DNA of 57,120 nt from Bacteriovorax sp. (lineage in GTDB: Bacteria; Bdellovibrionota; Bacteriovoracia; Bacteriovoracales; Bacteriovoracaceae). The notes under the pieces were generated by a model that saw only the letters and a program-made list of their open reading frames with translations, did not search any database and had not been told where the DNA came from. Numbering within the stretch: the stretch's first letter is position 1; the number at the start of each line of letters is the position of its first letter. The translations under genes and the position numbers were made by a program. The stretch spans positions 1 through 57,120 of the forward strand of contig JACMPM010000069.1 of NCBI GenBank assembly GCA_014377485.1, given 5' to 3'. Below, piece by piece: positions 16,911 through 26,369 of this stretch.

Positions 16911-17675
16911 TTAAAGAACAGTTTTTAAAAGATCTGATCTTTTTTTGCTTTTCGGTAAAGATTTTTCCCAATCTCCGTAGAGAGGATTGGGTAGTACTAT
17001 AAACTTTTCACCAAAATCTTGCTGATGAGAATCGACCAACGCACGGCGCTCATCACTAGTCTTACTATCCCAATCCTTATGAAAGTCCCCTAAATTATCA
17101 CCGAAGAACATTACGACATCATATTTTTTTAAAACTTCAACTCGTCGAACCTCTTTACTCCAATCATTGCTTAAAAAATAAAGATTTTCTGGTTTTGCGG
17201 GAATCCCCAAACGCTTAAAATTTTCTAAAGTGTCTTCTTTTTGAGTTGAGAGACGATTTGAAATATAAATCACTTCAACTTGTCTTGAGACAGCATATTT
17301 AATGAACTCTTTTGCCCCAGGAATTGCTTCAGAGGCCCGCTGTTTCACCCATCGATTAAAACTATCTTGATCCCAGTCGAGATGATTTTTAATTTCAAAG
17401 GCCCCGCCAAAAGAATTATCTAAAACCGTTTCATCAATATCAAAAACCAACGCTCGTTTTCTATTATGCTTGTCTTCTAAGTCTCGATCGAGTCTTAAGC
17501 GGGCCAGATTATAAGCTTGGTAGCAAAGAGCTCGGTACTCTCCACTCGTTTGGAACCATAAGTAAGCCCCTACTTGGTACTCACGGGTATAAGGTTCTCT
17601 TTGGTTTACAGAATTTCCCGAGCAAGAAGACAAGACTAAGATTGCACAAAAAAAGAATGCATTAATTGATTTCAT
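16911..17675 (-). CDS. HAD-superfamily acid phosphatase lipoprotein, e(P4) type
   Basis: The 254-residue product has a lipobox (LVLSSCSG) and the layout of class C acid phosphatases such as Haemophilus lipoprotein e(P4), which dephosphorylates nucleotides at the outer membrane. The four key Asp are visible: FDIDETVLDN carries the nucleophile pair, and FFGDNLGDFHKDW carries the metal-binding pair. The N-terminal helix AYLWFQTSGEYRALCYQAYN matches the family WxQxSxEyxAl motif. It lies 84 bases upstream of the FKBP gene and 30 bases downstream of rnhA on the same strand. A likely role is nucleotide salvage. Confidence 0.88.
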   Translation of the reverse strand: MKSINAFFFCAILVLSSCSGNSVNQREPYTREYQVGAYLWFQTSGEYRALCYQAYNLARLRLDRDLEDKHNRKRALVFDIDETVLDNSFGGAFEIKNHLDWDQDSFNRWVKQRASEAIPGAKEFIKYAVSRQVEVIYISNRLSTQKEDTLENFKRLGIPAKPENLYFLSNDWSKEVRRVEVLKKYDVVMFFGDNLGDFHKDWDSKTSDERRALVDSHQQDFGEKFIVLPNPLYGDWEKSLPKSKKRSDLLKTVL

Positions 17676-17705
17676 ATTTCACTCCACTCTAAAATATTAT
17701 TAAAT

Positions 17706-18365
17706 TTAAAAACCTGCCTCATCCAGAGCGAGATTGGCCATTCGATCACACATTTCGTTTTGAGGATGACCAGCATGCCCTTTAACCCAAAGAAATTTTA
17801 TATGATTAAAACGAGACTTTAATTGGTCGAGCTCTTTCCATAAAAGGAGATTCTCAGGCTCTTTATTATCGGCTTTTTTCCAGCCGCGGGCTTTCCAGCC
17901 AATCACCCATTTCTCGATTCCTTCAGTTACATATTTAGAATCGCTGTAGACAAAAACAGGACTTTCAGGATCCGAAGTTCCTTCCTCAATCCACTTTTCA
18001 ATTAATCCTTTCAGACCTCTAATGACTCCTTCCATCTCCATTTTATTATTGGTGGTAGGTACATCTACCCCTGAAGATTTTAAGATCACTTCGCCTGTTG
18101 TATCTTGAATCATAGTGGCCCAGGCACCAGGACCTGGGTTTCCTCTACAAGCGCCATCGGCAAATATAGCAAAGCCCTGAGTCAGTTCTTGCATTTCGTC
18201 AGGTAGGGGAAAATTGGTCGAAAAATCGACGACAGCTTCCTTTTTATCTTCTGGAAAAGCCTCAACTTTAAAGCTCAATAGATCTAAAGCCTCTAGAGCT
18301 TGAGCGTCATCATCAAAAACATTGCGTAATTTTCGAAGACTTTTTTGTATTTCAGTTTTTCTCAT
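17706..18365 (-). CDS. rnhA: Ribonuclease HI with N-terminal extension
   Basis: The 219-residue product is about 65 residues longer than E. coli RNase HI. The extra part is an N-terminal helical region (residues 1-65) not recognised as an RNA:DNA hybrid-binding domain. The catalytic core has all acidic residues: FADGACRGNPGPGAW, TTNNKMEMEGVIRGL, VYSDSKYVTEGIEKW, and the end VKGHAGHPQNEMCDRMAN. It degrades RNA in RNA-DNA hybrids. A second RNase H (rnhB) lies at 53.9 kb. It is divergent from the PTPS gene. Confidence 0.93.
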   Translation of the reverse strand: MRKTEIQKSLRKLRNVFDDDAQALEALDLLSFKVEAFPEDKKEAVVDFSTNFPLPDEMQELTQGFAIFADGACRGNPGPGAWATMIQDTTGEVILKSSGVDVPTTNNKMEMEGVIRGLKGLIEKWIEEGTSDPESPVFVYSDSKYVTEGIEKWVIGWKARGWKKADNKEPENLLLWKELDQLKSRFNHIKFLWVKGHAGHPQNEMCDRMANLALDEAGF

Positions 18366-18445
18366 TTCGATATCTCATTGGTTTCTATGGGTGAATTCTA
18401 TCGGAATGAGTATTCTTTTTAAAGCACTTATGTTAAAACTCCCGT

Positions 18446-18940
18446 ATGAATACAGCATTTTCAATACGTGTCTATAAACAATATTTTAATTTTGCTTCAT
18501 CGCATTTCATGCTTTTTAAAGATGGGACGCGTGAGCCTTTGCACGGACATAATTACCGCGTTCAAATTAAAGGAAACGCTCTTGATTTAGACGATGATAT
18601 GGTTTTCGACTTTTTAGACATCAAACCTATTGTTCGCGAAGTTTGTGACTCTCTTGATCACAAGCTTTTAATCCCGGCCAATAATCCTCATCTCCATATT
18701 GAAGAAAGAGAAAAAAATTATATTTTAAGCACTCGTGATGAAAGTTTTTTTAGCATTCCCCAAACTGATGTGCTGATACTTCCAATTGAGAACACTTCAG
18801 CTGAGCGACTTGCCGCATACATGGCTTACCAAATCAGAGATAAGGTTTTAATGAAATTTAAATTTGAATTCAAGTCCCTCGAAGTCGAGGTCGAAGAAAC
18901 TCCCGGTCAAGCGGCCGTTTTTGTTTTGACCAAAGATTAA
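18446..18940 (+). CDS. 6-pyruvoyl-tetrahydropterin synthase / QueD family protein
   Basis: The 164-residue product has the zinc ligands H20 (FASSHFM), H33 and H35 (LHGHNY), and the conserved VFDFLDIK, LDHKLL and ENTSAERLA segments. The Cys found four residues before HGH in true PTPS and QueD is missing (Arg there), and E30 stands three before it. An E-x-x-HGH pattern is what I recall for the PTPS-III type that replaces FolB in folate synthesis; no queuosine gene is near. So the function could be dihydroneopterin cleavage rather than queuosine synthesis. A peptidase gene follows 24 bases later. Confidence 0.82.
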   Translation: MNTAFSIRVYKQYFNFASSHFMLFKDGTREPLHGHNYRVQIKGNALDLDDDMVFDFLDIKPIVREVCDSLDHKLLIPANNPHLHIEEREKNYILSTRDESFFSIPQTDVLILPIENTSAERLAAYMAYQIRDKVLMKFKFEFKSLEVEVEETPGQAAVFVLTKD

Positions 18941-18964
18941 TAGAATAAATCAAAAAGGATATTT

Positions 18965-19663
18965 ATGAAATTCATAGAACTCACATCTGGATCAAGTGTA
19001 AAAGGCGAAATCATCCACGCCTTTAAATCCGAAAAAAGCATCCCGGAAGCCAACACCAAATACAATTATATTTTAGGCGCAGTTCACGGCGACGAAGTCG
19101 AAGGTGCCCATTTGGCGCAAGAACTTTTCAAATGGCTAGCTGAAACTTCGGAAGTTGATATGCCCGTAATTGTCGTTCCGATTGTCAACGTTGATGGTTT
19201 TAAATTAAAAACACGAGTCAATGGTAATGGAGTCGATTTAAACCGCAATCTTCCGTCAACTCAATGGACTCCCGAAGCACGTGAAGCCAAGTATTTCCCT
19301 GGAGTGGCCCCATTGTCCGAACCAGAAAATAAATATCTTGTTTCTCTCTTTGAAAAATATCCACCACGTTTTATCTTAAGTTTTCATTCTTGGTATCCGG
19401 TTATTAATTATAATGGTGCCTGCAAAGAAATAGCAGATTTTCTCACAAGCCATAACAAATACCCAATTGAAGCTGATTTCCTTACACATCCAACTCCAGG
19501 CTCATTAGGCGAATACGGTCCACAAGTTCTGGGTTCACCTGTATTAACTTTTGAATGCCCGGTGCTTTCAGACACGGTGACACTTGAGAGTATATGGAAG
19601 GAAAATGAAGAGGGTTTTAAAAAACTCTTCACATCTAAAGTCATCGAAACATTTAAGTCTTAA
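18965..19663 (+). CDS. M14-family zinc carboxypeptidase, MpaA-like
   Basis: The 232-residue product has the zinc site HGDE and the later His in LSFHSWYP, the substrate-binding VNVDGFKLKTRVNG and DLNRNLPS, and the catalytic Glu in LTFECPVL. The closest known role is murein peptide amidase MpaA, which trims diaminopimelate from peptidoglycan tripeptides in the cytoplasm. No signal peptide is seen, consistent with that. The gene follows the PTPS gene by 24 bases with AAAGGA before its ATG, and ends at a bidirectional terminator. Confidence 0.82.
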   Translation: MKFIELTSGSSVKGEIIHAFKSEKSIPEANTKYNYILGAVHGDEVEGAHLAQELFKWLAETSEVDMPVIVVPIVNVDGFKLKTRVNGNGVDLNRNLPSTQWTPEAREAKYFPGVAPLSEPENKYLVSLFEKYPPRFILSFHSWYPVINYNGACKEIADFLTSHNKYPIEADFLTHPTPGSLGEYGPQVLGSPVLTFECPVLSDTVTLESIWKENEEGFKKLFTSKVIETFKS

Positions 19664-19693
19664 TTATTAAAAGTTTTTTGGAATTAAAACAAA

Positions 19694-19713
19694 AAAACCG
19701 CCGAAGCGGTTTT
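19694..19713. terminator. Bidirectional terminator between the M14 peptidase and ferredoxin genes
   Basis: AAAACCGC (19694-19701) and GCGGTTTT (19706-19713) form a stem with a CGAA loop. The minus strand has seven T after it and the plus strand four, so it can end both convergent genes. Confidence 0.85.
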
Positions 19714-19737
19714 GTGATTTATATATTAAATGAAAAA

Positions 19738-20592
19738 TTAACCAACTTTGGTAAATTTGATGACTTCTACAGGACAAGCTTCGGCAGCTTCTTGAATTCT
19801 AAGTCCGTCATTCAACGGAGCACCTGGACGGATAAGACAGGTCGTATCTGTTACTTCAAAAACTTCTGGAAAGATCCCTTCGCAAGCATCGCACACAATA
19901 CACCCAGGCTCGATCCAAACTTTTGAAACTGAATAATTAGCAGCAGCCGCGGCTCCGCCACTTACATCTCCACCAGCAGCACCTGCAAATATGGCCGCAA
20001 ATTCTGGGTTTGTTGCTATCTTTAATGCCTTTCCAGTTTTTGGAAGAGGAGGAGAAATAAAAGTTCTTTCTGGAATTTCAAATCTTGTAATTTCTTTGGG
20101 AACAGCGAATTTTTCATTCGTTTCTGTGGCGCTTAAAGTTGCATTATTAAATTTTTCTTTAAAAGAATTTCCTTTCATAGAAATATGATGAGTCACGCTT
20201 TCTCTAGAAGAAGCTACTTCGATTTCAATAGTTGCACTATCTAGACCCTTAGCTTCTATCAGATCTTTCATCTTATGACCTAGATCTAAGTCGCGAGCGA
20301 AATCTTTTCCGGAAGGTTCAAATTCACGAGTAATTTCCATTTGAACTGGATTTCCAAATGGATTAAATAGTTGAATTTTTAAGCGGTCGAAACTAACAGG
20401 TTCTGCCGTTTGATCCCATACGAAACTAAAAGCAAATCCGTTTTCACCGTATTGGCTTTTTAAAATTTCAATTTTAGGTTTTACAAAAAGAAAATTAAGC
20501 GCACCCGAAAGTAAGCTTAAAGCTCCGATTCCAATCAAAAGTCCTATTCCTAAAAGAATCGCCACTGCCATGGCAATAAAGGTCGTATTCAC
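19738..20592 (-). CDS. Membrane-anchored protein with C-terminal [4Fe-4S] ferredoxin domain
   Basis: The 284-residue product begins with a membrane helix (about residues 5-37). It continues as a beta-type domain (45-150) of unknown family and a Gly/Ala linker (AGAAGGDVSGGAAAAA). It ends in a single-cluster ferredoxin: C231, C234 and C237 (CIVCDACEGIFPEVF) plus C273 (EACPVEVIKF). Such domains carry one electron at a time. The helix has a short N-side, and the orientation of the ferredoxin part is not clear. The GTG start is supported by AGGAG five bases before it. A redox partner is not evident nearby. Confidence 0.75.
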   Translation of the reverse strand: MNTTFIAMAVAILLGIGLLIGIGALSLLSGALNFLFVKPKIEILKSQYGENGFAFSFVWDQTAEPVSFDRLKIQLFNPFGNPVQMEITREFEPSGKDFARDLDLGHKMKDLIEAKGLDSATIEIEVASSRESVTHHISMKGNSFKEKFNNATLSATETNEKFAVPKEITRFEIPERTFISPPLPKTGKALKIATNPEFAAIFAGAAGGDVSGGAAAAANYSVSKVWIEPGCIVCDACEGIFPEVFEVTDTTCLIRPGAPLNDGLRIQEAAEACPVEVIKFTKVG

Positions 20593-20666
20593 AAAAACTC
20601 CTACTAATAAAACGAGTCAATTCATCAGCTATTGTGATTATATTTTATCATAAGAAACTGAGATGT

Positions 20667-21623
20667 TTAGGAAAAAAGTGAGATCGATAGCTTTAGATTA
20701 AAAATTGCGTGAAGTTCTGTGCCTTCTGGCCTGCCAAAACCCAATAATGTTCCATCTTCATTGTAAACCCAATAGAAATTCTCCGAACAAATTGGCAAAG
20801 GATTGTTTCGCTTTTCGACATCAATTAGCGGAAAGCGTTGTCCCTGTAAATAACGTTTAGTTTGCGCCAAATTCAAAATAATATGATCAAGCTCTAAAAC
20901 TTTATCAAGTGGAATACCGTAACTCTCAAGCAAAAATGATTCATGCTTTAGTGGCCACTGCTCTTTCACCATGGCCTGACCAACTTTCATGGTTCCAATT
21001 GCTAATCTCTCAAGGGTTTCAAGAGCTCCAACGCCTTCAAGCAGTATTGCAATCTCTTCAAATAAACTCCTGACATATGTTCCTGAAGAAACTGTTACTA
21101 CAAAATCAAAAAAAGGATATTGAAAATCGAGTATTTCAAAAGAATAGATTTCTCTTTTAACTTTTTCTTTAACTATTATGCGGCCTTCAAGGGCGTGTTG
21201 ATAGAGACGCTTGCCTTCAAATTTAACAGCTGAAACTGCATGTGGACTCTGCCAATACTCTCCTAGGAACTTTTCACCTAAAAAGGCTTCGAGTACTTCT
21301 TTAGTTTGACTCTTCCAATAATCACTTATTTCTTTTGTTTCACAAATCGGTACAGTTAGATCCCCTGTTTCTGTTTTACCACCAAAGACTCCTCGGGCCC
21401 GATAAGTTTTTGGCAATAACTGATGAACATAATCATTTAATTTTTGAGCACCTTGAATCCCGATGAGAAGTACACCTTCGGCAAATGGATCAAGTGTTCC
21501 AAAATGACCAATTTTTCCAAAATCAAAACTGAGATTTTTTTTAAAATAATGAACGACATCAAATGATGAAACACCAACTGGCTTACGCACATTAAATACT
21601 AAGGGGATTTTTGTGTAGTCCAT
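20667..21623 (-). CDS. truB: tRNA pseudouridine-55 synthase
   Basis: The 318-residue product makes pseudouridine 55 in the T-loop of tRNAs. The hallmark KPVGVSSFDVV, the catalytic Asp in GHFGTLDPFAEGVLLI, AVSAVKFEGKRLYQHAL and SSGTYVRSLFEEI are all present. It follows rbfA by nine bases at the end of the rimP-nusA-infB-rbfA-truB unit. Confidence 0.95.
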   Translation of the reverse strand: MDYTKIPLVFNVRKPVGVSSFDVVHYFKKNLSFDFGKIGHFGTLDPFAEGVLLIGIQGAQKLNDYVHQLLPKTYRARGVFGGKTETGDLTVPICETKEISDYWKSQTKEVLEAFLGEKFLGEYWQSPHAVSAVKFEGKRLYQHALEGRIIVKEKVKREIYSFEILDFQYPFFDFVVTVSSGTYVRSLFEEIAILLEGVGALETLERLAIGTMKVGQAMVKEQWPLKHESFLLESYGIPLDKVLELDHIILNLAQTKRYLQGQRFPLIDVEKRNNPLPICSENFYWVYNEDGTLLGFGRPEGTELHAIFNLKLSISLFS

Positions 21624-21632
21624 GAGTTTTAA

Positions 21633-21998
21633 TTATTCTGGATCAGAATTATTATCAGAATTTGAATTCAGTAGATCCATGATCTTTTTCTCTTCTTCAA
21701 ACTGGTTGTCGTAGACGAAACTAATAGCAGGAACATGTCTCACATCTAGAACTTTAGCGAGTTCAGAACGAATTCGTCCTGAAGCTGCTTCGATTGCTTT
21801 TTTTGCGTCGCCTCGAGTATGAGAATCAAAGGTATCCCAAGACACGACAGCGTACCCATAGTCTGGAGACATTTCTACTTTAGTAATGCTTACTCTTTGA
21901 AGACGACTATCACTAATTCCAGTACGAAGGAGACTGTTGATTTCATTCAACAGCCTTTCTTCAAATTTAGCTTTCTTAAAATTATTTTTTTTGGCCAT
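21633..21998 (-). CDS. rbfA: 30S ribosome-binding factor A
   Basis: The 121-residue product has the RbfA KH-like fold: ERLLNEINSLLRTGISDSRL, VSITKVEMSPDYGYAVVSW, and the C-terminal VPAISFVYDNQFEEEKKI. RbfA helps mature the 16S 5' end and acts in cold adaptation. It sits six bases after infB and nine before truB, the usual order. Confidence 0.94.
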   Translation of the reverse strand: MAKKNNFKKAKFEERLLNEINSLLRTGISDSRLQRVSITKVEMSPDYGYAVVSWDTFDSHTRGDAKKAIEAASGRIRSELAKVLDVRHVPAISFVYDNQFEEEKKIMDLLNSNSDNNSDPE

Positions 21999-22004
21999 AA
22001 CTAC

Positions 22005-24911
22005 TTATAAAACTGGTCTGGATTCTTTCGATCCAGAATGTGTCATTCCTGCTGCGTCTTCTAGGGTTCTTTTCTTCTGAATCATTAAGTATGCTTCAAA
22101 AATATCGGCAGCTTTAATTTCAGAATATCCTTCAAGTGCAATACCACACTCGTAACCATTCTTAACTTCCTTAACATCGTCTTTGAAACGTTTAAGCGAT
22201 GAAAGTTTCCCATCATGCATAATTTTACCGTTTCTAAGTAGACGTATATTACAGCCTTGAGCGATCTTGCCATCAATCACGTATGAACCAGCAATAACTC
22301 CAGCTTTTGGAATATTGAAGACTTCACGTACTTCTGCACGACCAATAAATTCTTCAACGAACTCAGGTTCAAGAAGACCTTCAAGTGCCAATTTAACATC
22401 GTTAATAAGTTCGTAAATAACAGAGTAGTTTTTAATATCTACACCTTTATCTTCAGCCATTTTACGAGCAGAAGTTACAGGACGCATGTTGAATCCGATA
22501 ACGAATCCACCTGAAGTTGCTCCCATTTGTACATCTGAATCAGTAATTGGGCCTACACCACCAGCGATAACTTTAACCGCAACTTCAGCGTTCCCAAGAG
22601 TTTCAAGAGCGGATTTAATCGCCTCGTAAGATCCTTGAACGTCAGAGCGAATAATAAGGTTAAGGAATTTTTGCTCTTCACCTTCTTTAGCAGCATTGGC
22701 AAAGAAATCTTCCAGCGAAACTTTTTTCTTCTCAGGAGCGGCAGCAAGAAGTTTTCTTTCTTGAATACGGTTCTCTGCGATCTTTTTAGCTTCTCGTTCA
22801 CTTTTTACTATATTGAGCCTGTCCCCTGGAGCTGGAGTTCCTTCCAGACCAAGAATCTGAACTGGAGTCGAAGGTCCAGCATCATTTAACTGGCTACCCA
22901 CGTGATCTGTTAGAGATCTTGCACGACCAAAAGTTTCTCCCACTACAAGGTAGTCACCTTTATTAAGTGTTCCGTTTTGAATAAGAAGAGTCGCAATTGG
23001 ACCTCTGCCTGGTTCAATTTTAGATTCAATAACAACACCCTCAACCGCAGCTTTTGGGTTCGCTCTTAAATCAAGAATTTCAGCTTGAAGTAAAATAGCA
23101 TCTAATAATTCATCAATCCCAGTACCTTTTAGAGCAGAGACATGAACATATTGTGTCTGTCCGCCCCAGTCTTCAGGCATTAAATTGAATTCAGTAAGTT
23201 CTCTTTTAACGTTATCTGGATTAGCACCAGGTTTATCCATTTTGTTAACAGCGATGATGATTGGTACACCAGCGTTCTCACAATATTTAATTGATTCTTT
23301 AGTCTGAGGCATTACCCCATCATCAGCAGCAACTACTAAAACAACGATATCCGTTGCATGAGCTCCACGTTGTCTCATCGCTGCGAAAGCCGCGTGACCT
23401 GGAGTATCTAGGAAAGTAACTTGTTTTCCACCTTCAACTTGAACAGAGTAAGCACCAATGTGTTGAGTGATACCACCAGCTTCACCTGAAGCAACTTTAG
23501 CTTTTCTAATCGAATCCAAGAGAGTTGTTTTACCATGGTCGACGTGACCCATGATTGCAACGACTGGTGGACGAGTAGGAAATGCACTTTTTTGATCTTC
23601 TGAAACTGCAGCTCTACCAATGATTTTTTCTTCATTGAATGCTTTATCTTCAACTCTATAACCAAAAAGAGCACAGATATCGGCAGCCAAGGCCGGACCA
23701 ACATAATCAGTTTCTTTGATTAGAAGATTTAATTTTAAACATTCATCAACCAGGTCTTTAAACTTGAGACTTAGCTTTTTAGCTAGTTCGCCTAGCTCCG
23801 AACCTTTATGAATTATGATAACGCGTTTAGATTCTTTAACTTCAGTTCTTTCAGTTTGTTGTGTAGCTCCCAAATAATCCTTTTTTCTCATAATTTGAGT
23901 ATAGATCGGTCTACCTGTACCACTTAGAGCGGTATAAGATCGCAATTCTTCTTCAGCGCGAGACATTGTGATGGCCTGAGCTTTACTCGCAATAACTTTT
24001 TTACCAGTCATTAAAGAGGCTAATCCACCTAAGCGTTTTTTATCCGCTTCTTCTTCGCCACGTTTTTTTTCTTCTTCTTCTTGAGGCGTTCCAGTACCAA
24101 CTTTAGGAGTTGTTGCTAGAGGGCGACGAGCAGCATCTTCTTTAGCTTTAGCTTCTTGAGCTTCTTTGAAAAGAGGATCTTTAGAAGGTGTATAAACAGG
24201 TGTAAATCTATGAGGACGATCTACACCAGCTTTTCTATCTTCAGCTTTTATTATAGTAGTAGCGGGAGATTTTCTCACTTCTGGTACTGCTTCAACACGA
24301 GGCTCAGGAGTACGAACAACTGGTTTTGAAACTACTCGAAGACCGCCGCTTGTAGCAGGTCCTGGAGTTTTGGCAACAACCTGATGTGGCTCTGAATCTT
24401 CAGACGTTTCTTCAAATTCTTCGTTATCGACGTATTCTTCTTGTTCTGCTTCATCTTCATAAAGAGCGCTTAAAGAAGAAGATTGAGTTTCTTCACCTTC
24501 GTATTCATGACCTGAATCTTTTTCATCAGTTTTTCTACGAATAACGGTCGCTTTCTTTTTTACAGTCGAAGATTTCGCTGAAACAACTTCAGAATCTGAT
24601 GCAAGAACAGCTTCATCTGAATTTTTTTTCTCAATTGCTTTTTTATCAACTGCTTTAGTAGCGACAGTTTTCTTTTCAACCGATTTAGTTTCGCTTGCTA
24701 CAACCTTCTTTCTGACAACTTTCCTTTTAACGTCAGAACTAGAACTTTCTTCTTTATCTTTTTTTAAAGCAGAAAGAAACTTTGTGACATCATCGTCAGA
24801 AAGTTCGGCCATATGGTTTCTTACGTTAAAACCTTTAGTCTTTAGCGATTCGACCAAATCCAGCGGGCCTATCTCTAACTCTTTTGCCAATTCAAAAACT
24901 TTTTTAGGCAT
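22005..24911 (-). CDS. infB: Translation initiation factor IF-2
   Basis: The 968-residue product delivers initiator tRNA to the 30S subunit. The first 60 or so residues are the IF2 N-terminal helical domain. They are followed by a long Lys/Glu/Ala-rich linker (to about 420) and a second IF2_N motif. The GTPase core has GHVDHGKTTLLDSI, DTPGHAAFAAMRQRGA and NKMDKPGANP. The C-terminal beta barrels end in GYECGIALEGYSEIKAAD. It lies between nusA and rbfA, with a 29-base gap after nusA. Confidence 0.97.
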   Translation of the reverse strand: MPKKVFELAKELEIGPLDLVESLKTKGFNVRNHMAELSDDDVTKFLSALKKDKEESSSSDVKRKVVRKKVVASETKSVEKKTVATKAVDKKAIEKKNSDEAVLASDSEVVSAKSSTVKKKATVIRRKTDEKDSGHEYEGEETQSSSLSALYEDEAEQEEYVDNEEFEETSEDSEPHQVVAKTPGPATSGGLRVVSKPVVRTPEPRVEAVPEVRKSPATTIIKAEDRKAGVDRPHRFTPVYTPSKDPLFKEAQEAKAKEDAARRPLATTPKVGTGTPQEEEEKKRGEEEADKKRLGGLASLMTGKKVIASKAQAITMSRAEEELRSYTALSGTGRPIYTQIMRKKDYLGATQQTERTEVKESKRVIIIHKGSELGELAKKLSLKFKDLVDECLKLNLLIKETDYVGPALAADICALFGYRVEDKAFNEEKIIGRAAVSEDQKSAFPTRPPVVAIMGHVDHGKTTLLDSIRKAKVASGEAGGITQHIGAYSVQVEGGKQVTFLDTPGHAAFAAMRQRGAHATDIVVLVVAADDGVMPQTKESIKYCENAGVPIIIAVNKMDKPGANPDNVKRELTEFNLMPEDWGGQTQYVHVSALKGTGIDELLDAILLQAEILDLRANPKAAVEGVVIESKIEPGRGPIATLLIQNGTLNKGDYLVVGETFGRARSLTDHVGSQLNDAGPSTPVQILGLEGTPAPGDRLNIVKSEREAKKIAENRIQERKLLAAAPEKKKVSLEDFFANAAKEGEEQKFLNLIIRSDVQGSYEAIKSALETLGNAEVAVKVIAGGVGPITDSDVQMGATSGGFVIGFNMRPVTSARKMAEDKGVDIKNYSVIYELINDVKLALEGLLEPEFVEEFIGRAEVREVFNIPKAGVIAGSYVIDGKIAQGCNIRLLRNGKIMHDGKLSSLKRFKDDVKEVKNGYECGIALEGYSEIKAADIFEAYLMIQKKRTLEDAAGMTHSGSKESRPVL

Positions 24912-24940
24912 TATTAACTCCGTTTACATTTCTTTCATAC

Positions 24941-26350
24941 TTACTTTAATTTAAAAGCAGCAAGCTCTTCTCTTAAGCGTCTTTCAGCCTCTGAGAATTT
25001 ATCTTTGCCGTCGCCTTTGTCTTCTTTATGCTTATCTAATAAACCTTTATAAGCTGGAACAGCTGAAGCTGATACCAACTCTTCTTCATCATCATGAAGA
25101 TTGATTAATCCTTTCTCGATAGCTTCGTGAGTATCTTTTATAATATTTTGTGCATCAGCTACATTTCCATGAAGCATGACTGATAATGTTTCTGCATCTA
25201 AAGCAGCTAAATCACCAATCGACATAATACCGTTTTGAACTAGCATTTGAGCGCGAGCATCTGAAACCGAAACAATCTGAAGAAGATTCTCGACAGCTTT
25301 CTTGATTTTTTCTTGCAACTTAGTTTTAGAAATAATGTTGATTTTATAACCAGTGAGCATTGCTGCCAGACGAACGTTTTGTCCGCGGCGACCGATTGCC
25401 AATGATAATTGATCTTCTTCAACAACTACGTCCATTGAGTGATTATTGTAATCAACTTGAATATTAGAAATTTCTGAAGGAGCAAGTGCTGCTCTAGCAA
25501 AGATTTCGATATCAGAGTTCCATCTAACGATATCAATTTTTTCACCTTGAAGTTCGTTAACCACGTTTTGAACGCGAGACCCTTTCATACCAACACAAGC
25601 TCCAACTGGATCGATGTCTTTTTCACTTGTATAAACGGCGATCTTCGCACGTTGTCCCGGCTCTCTAGCCGCTGATTTAATTTCGATATTTCCATCAAGA
25701 ATTTCTGGAACTTCTACTTCAAATAATTTTACCAGGTACATTGGTGAAGTTCGTGAAAGACGAATTTCAGGTCCTCTGTTAGTCATTACAACTTCAGATA
25801 AATAAGCCTGAATTCTGTCACCAGTTTTAAAGTTTTCACCTGGAATTAATTCTTTTCTTGAAAGAATTGCATCAGACTTCCCTAGATCAACGATAACGTT
25901 TCCGCGTTCATATCGACGAGCAATTCCAGTAACCAACTCACCTTCACGGTGTTTGAAATCAGAAAACAAAATTTCTCTTTCAGCATCTCTTACTTTTTGA
26001 AAAATAATTTGACGAGCTGTTTGAACATCTACGCGAGTAAAACTTGGATTTTCAATACGAATTCCCAATTGATCTCCCACTTCAACAGCTTCGTCCAAAG
26101 TACGAGCATCATTTATAGTGATTTCAATAATCGGATCTTTAACGTTTTCTACAACGTTTTTGTATTGATAGATTTCGATTTCATCTTCAGCATCGTTATA
26201 GCGAGTTTCGTACTCACCCTGGATACCGTATTTCTTTCTAGCAGTTACTAAAAAAGCTTGTTCAATCGCTTTCACGACAACTCTCTTGTCGATCCCGCGG
26301 TCTTTTCCTAGTGTTTCAATCATTCGTCCGAGTTCTGAGAAATTATTCAT
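24941..26350 (-). CDS. nusA: Transcription termination/antitermination factor NusA
   Basis: The 469-residue product binds RNA polymerase and modulates pausing, termination and antitermination. The N-terminal domain is followed by an S1 domain (GELVTGIARRYERGNVIVDL) and two KH domains (DPVGACVGMKGSRVQNV, LSLAIGRRGQNVRLAA). A helix-hairpin-helix-type C-terminal repeat (VQNGIMSIGDLAALDAE) comes next, and a charged tail. AGGAAGG before the ATG supports the start. It is 19 bases after rimP. NusA often feeds back on its own operon; the hairpin in the leader may be the site. Confidence 0.96.
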   Translation of the reverse strand: MNNFSELGRMIETLGKDRGIDKRVVVKAIEQAFLVTARKKYGIQGEYETRYNDAEDEIEIYQYKNVVENVKDPIIEITINDARTLDEAVEVGDQLGIRIENPSFTRVDVQTARQIIFQKVRDAEREILFSDFKHREGELVTGIARRYERGNVIVDLGKSDAILSRKELIPGENFKTGDRIQAYLSEVVMTNRGPEIRLSRTSPMYLVKLFEVEVPEILDGNIEIKSAAREPGQRAKIAVYTSEKDIDPVGACVGMKGSRVQNVVNELQGEKIDIVRWNSDIEIFARAALAPSEISNIQVDYNNHSMDVVVEEDQLSLAIGRRGQNVRLAAMLTGYKINIISKTKLQEKIKKAVENLLQIVSVSDARAQMLVQNGIMSIGDLAALDAETLSVMLHGNVADAQNIIKDTHEAIEKGLINLHDDEEELVSASAVPAYKGLLDKHKEDKGDGKDKFSEAERRLREELAAFKLK

Positions 26351-26369
26351 TTCAACCTTCCTGTCTGTC

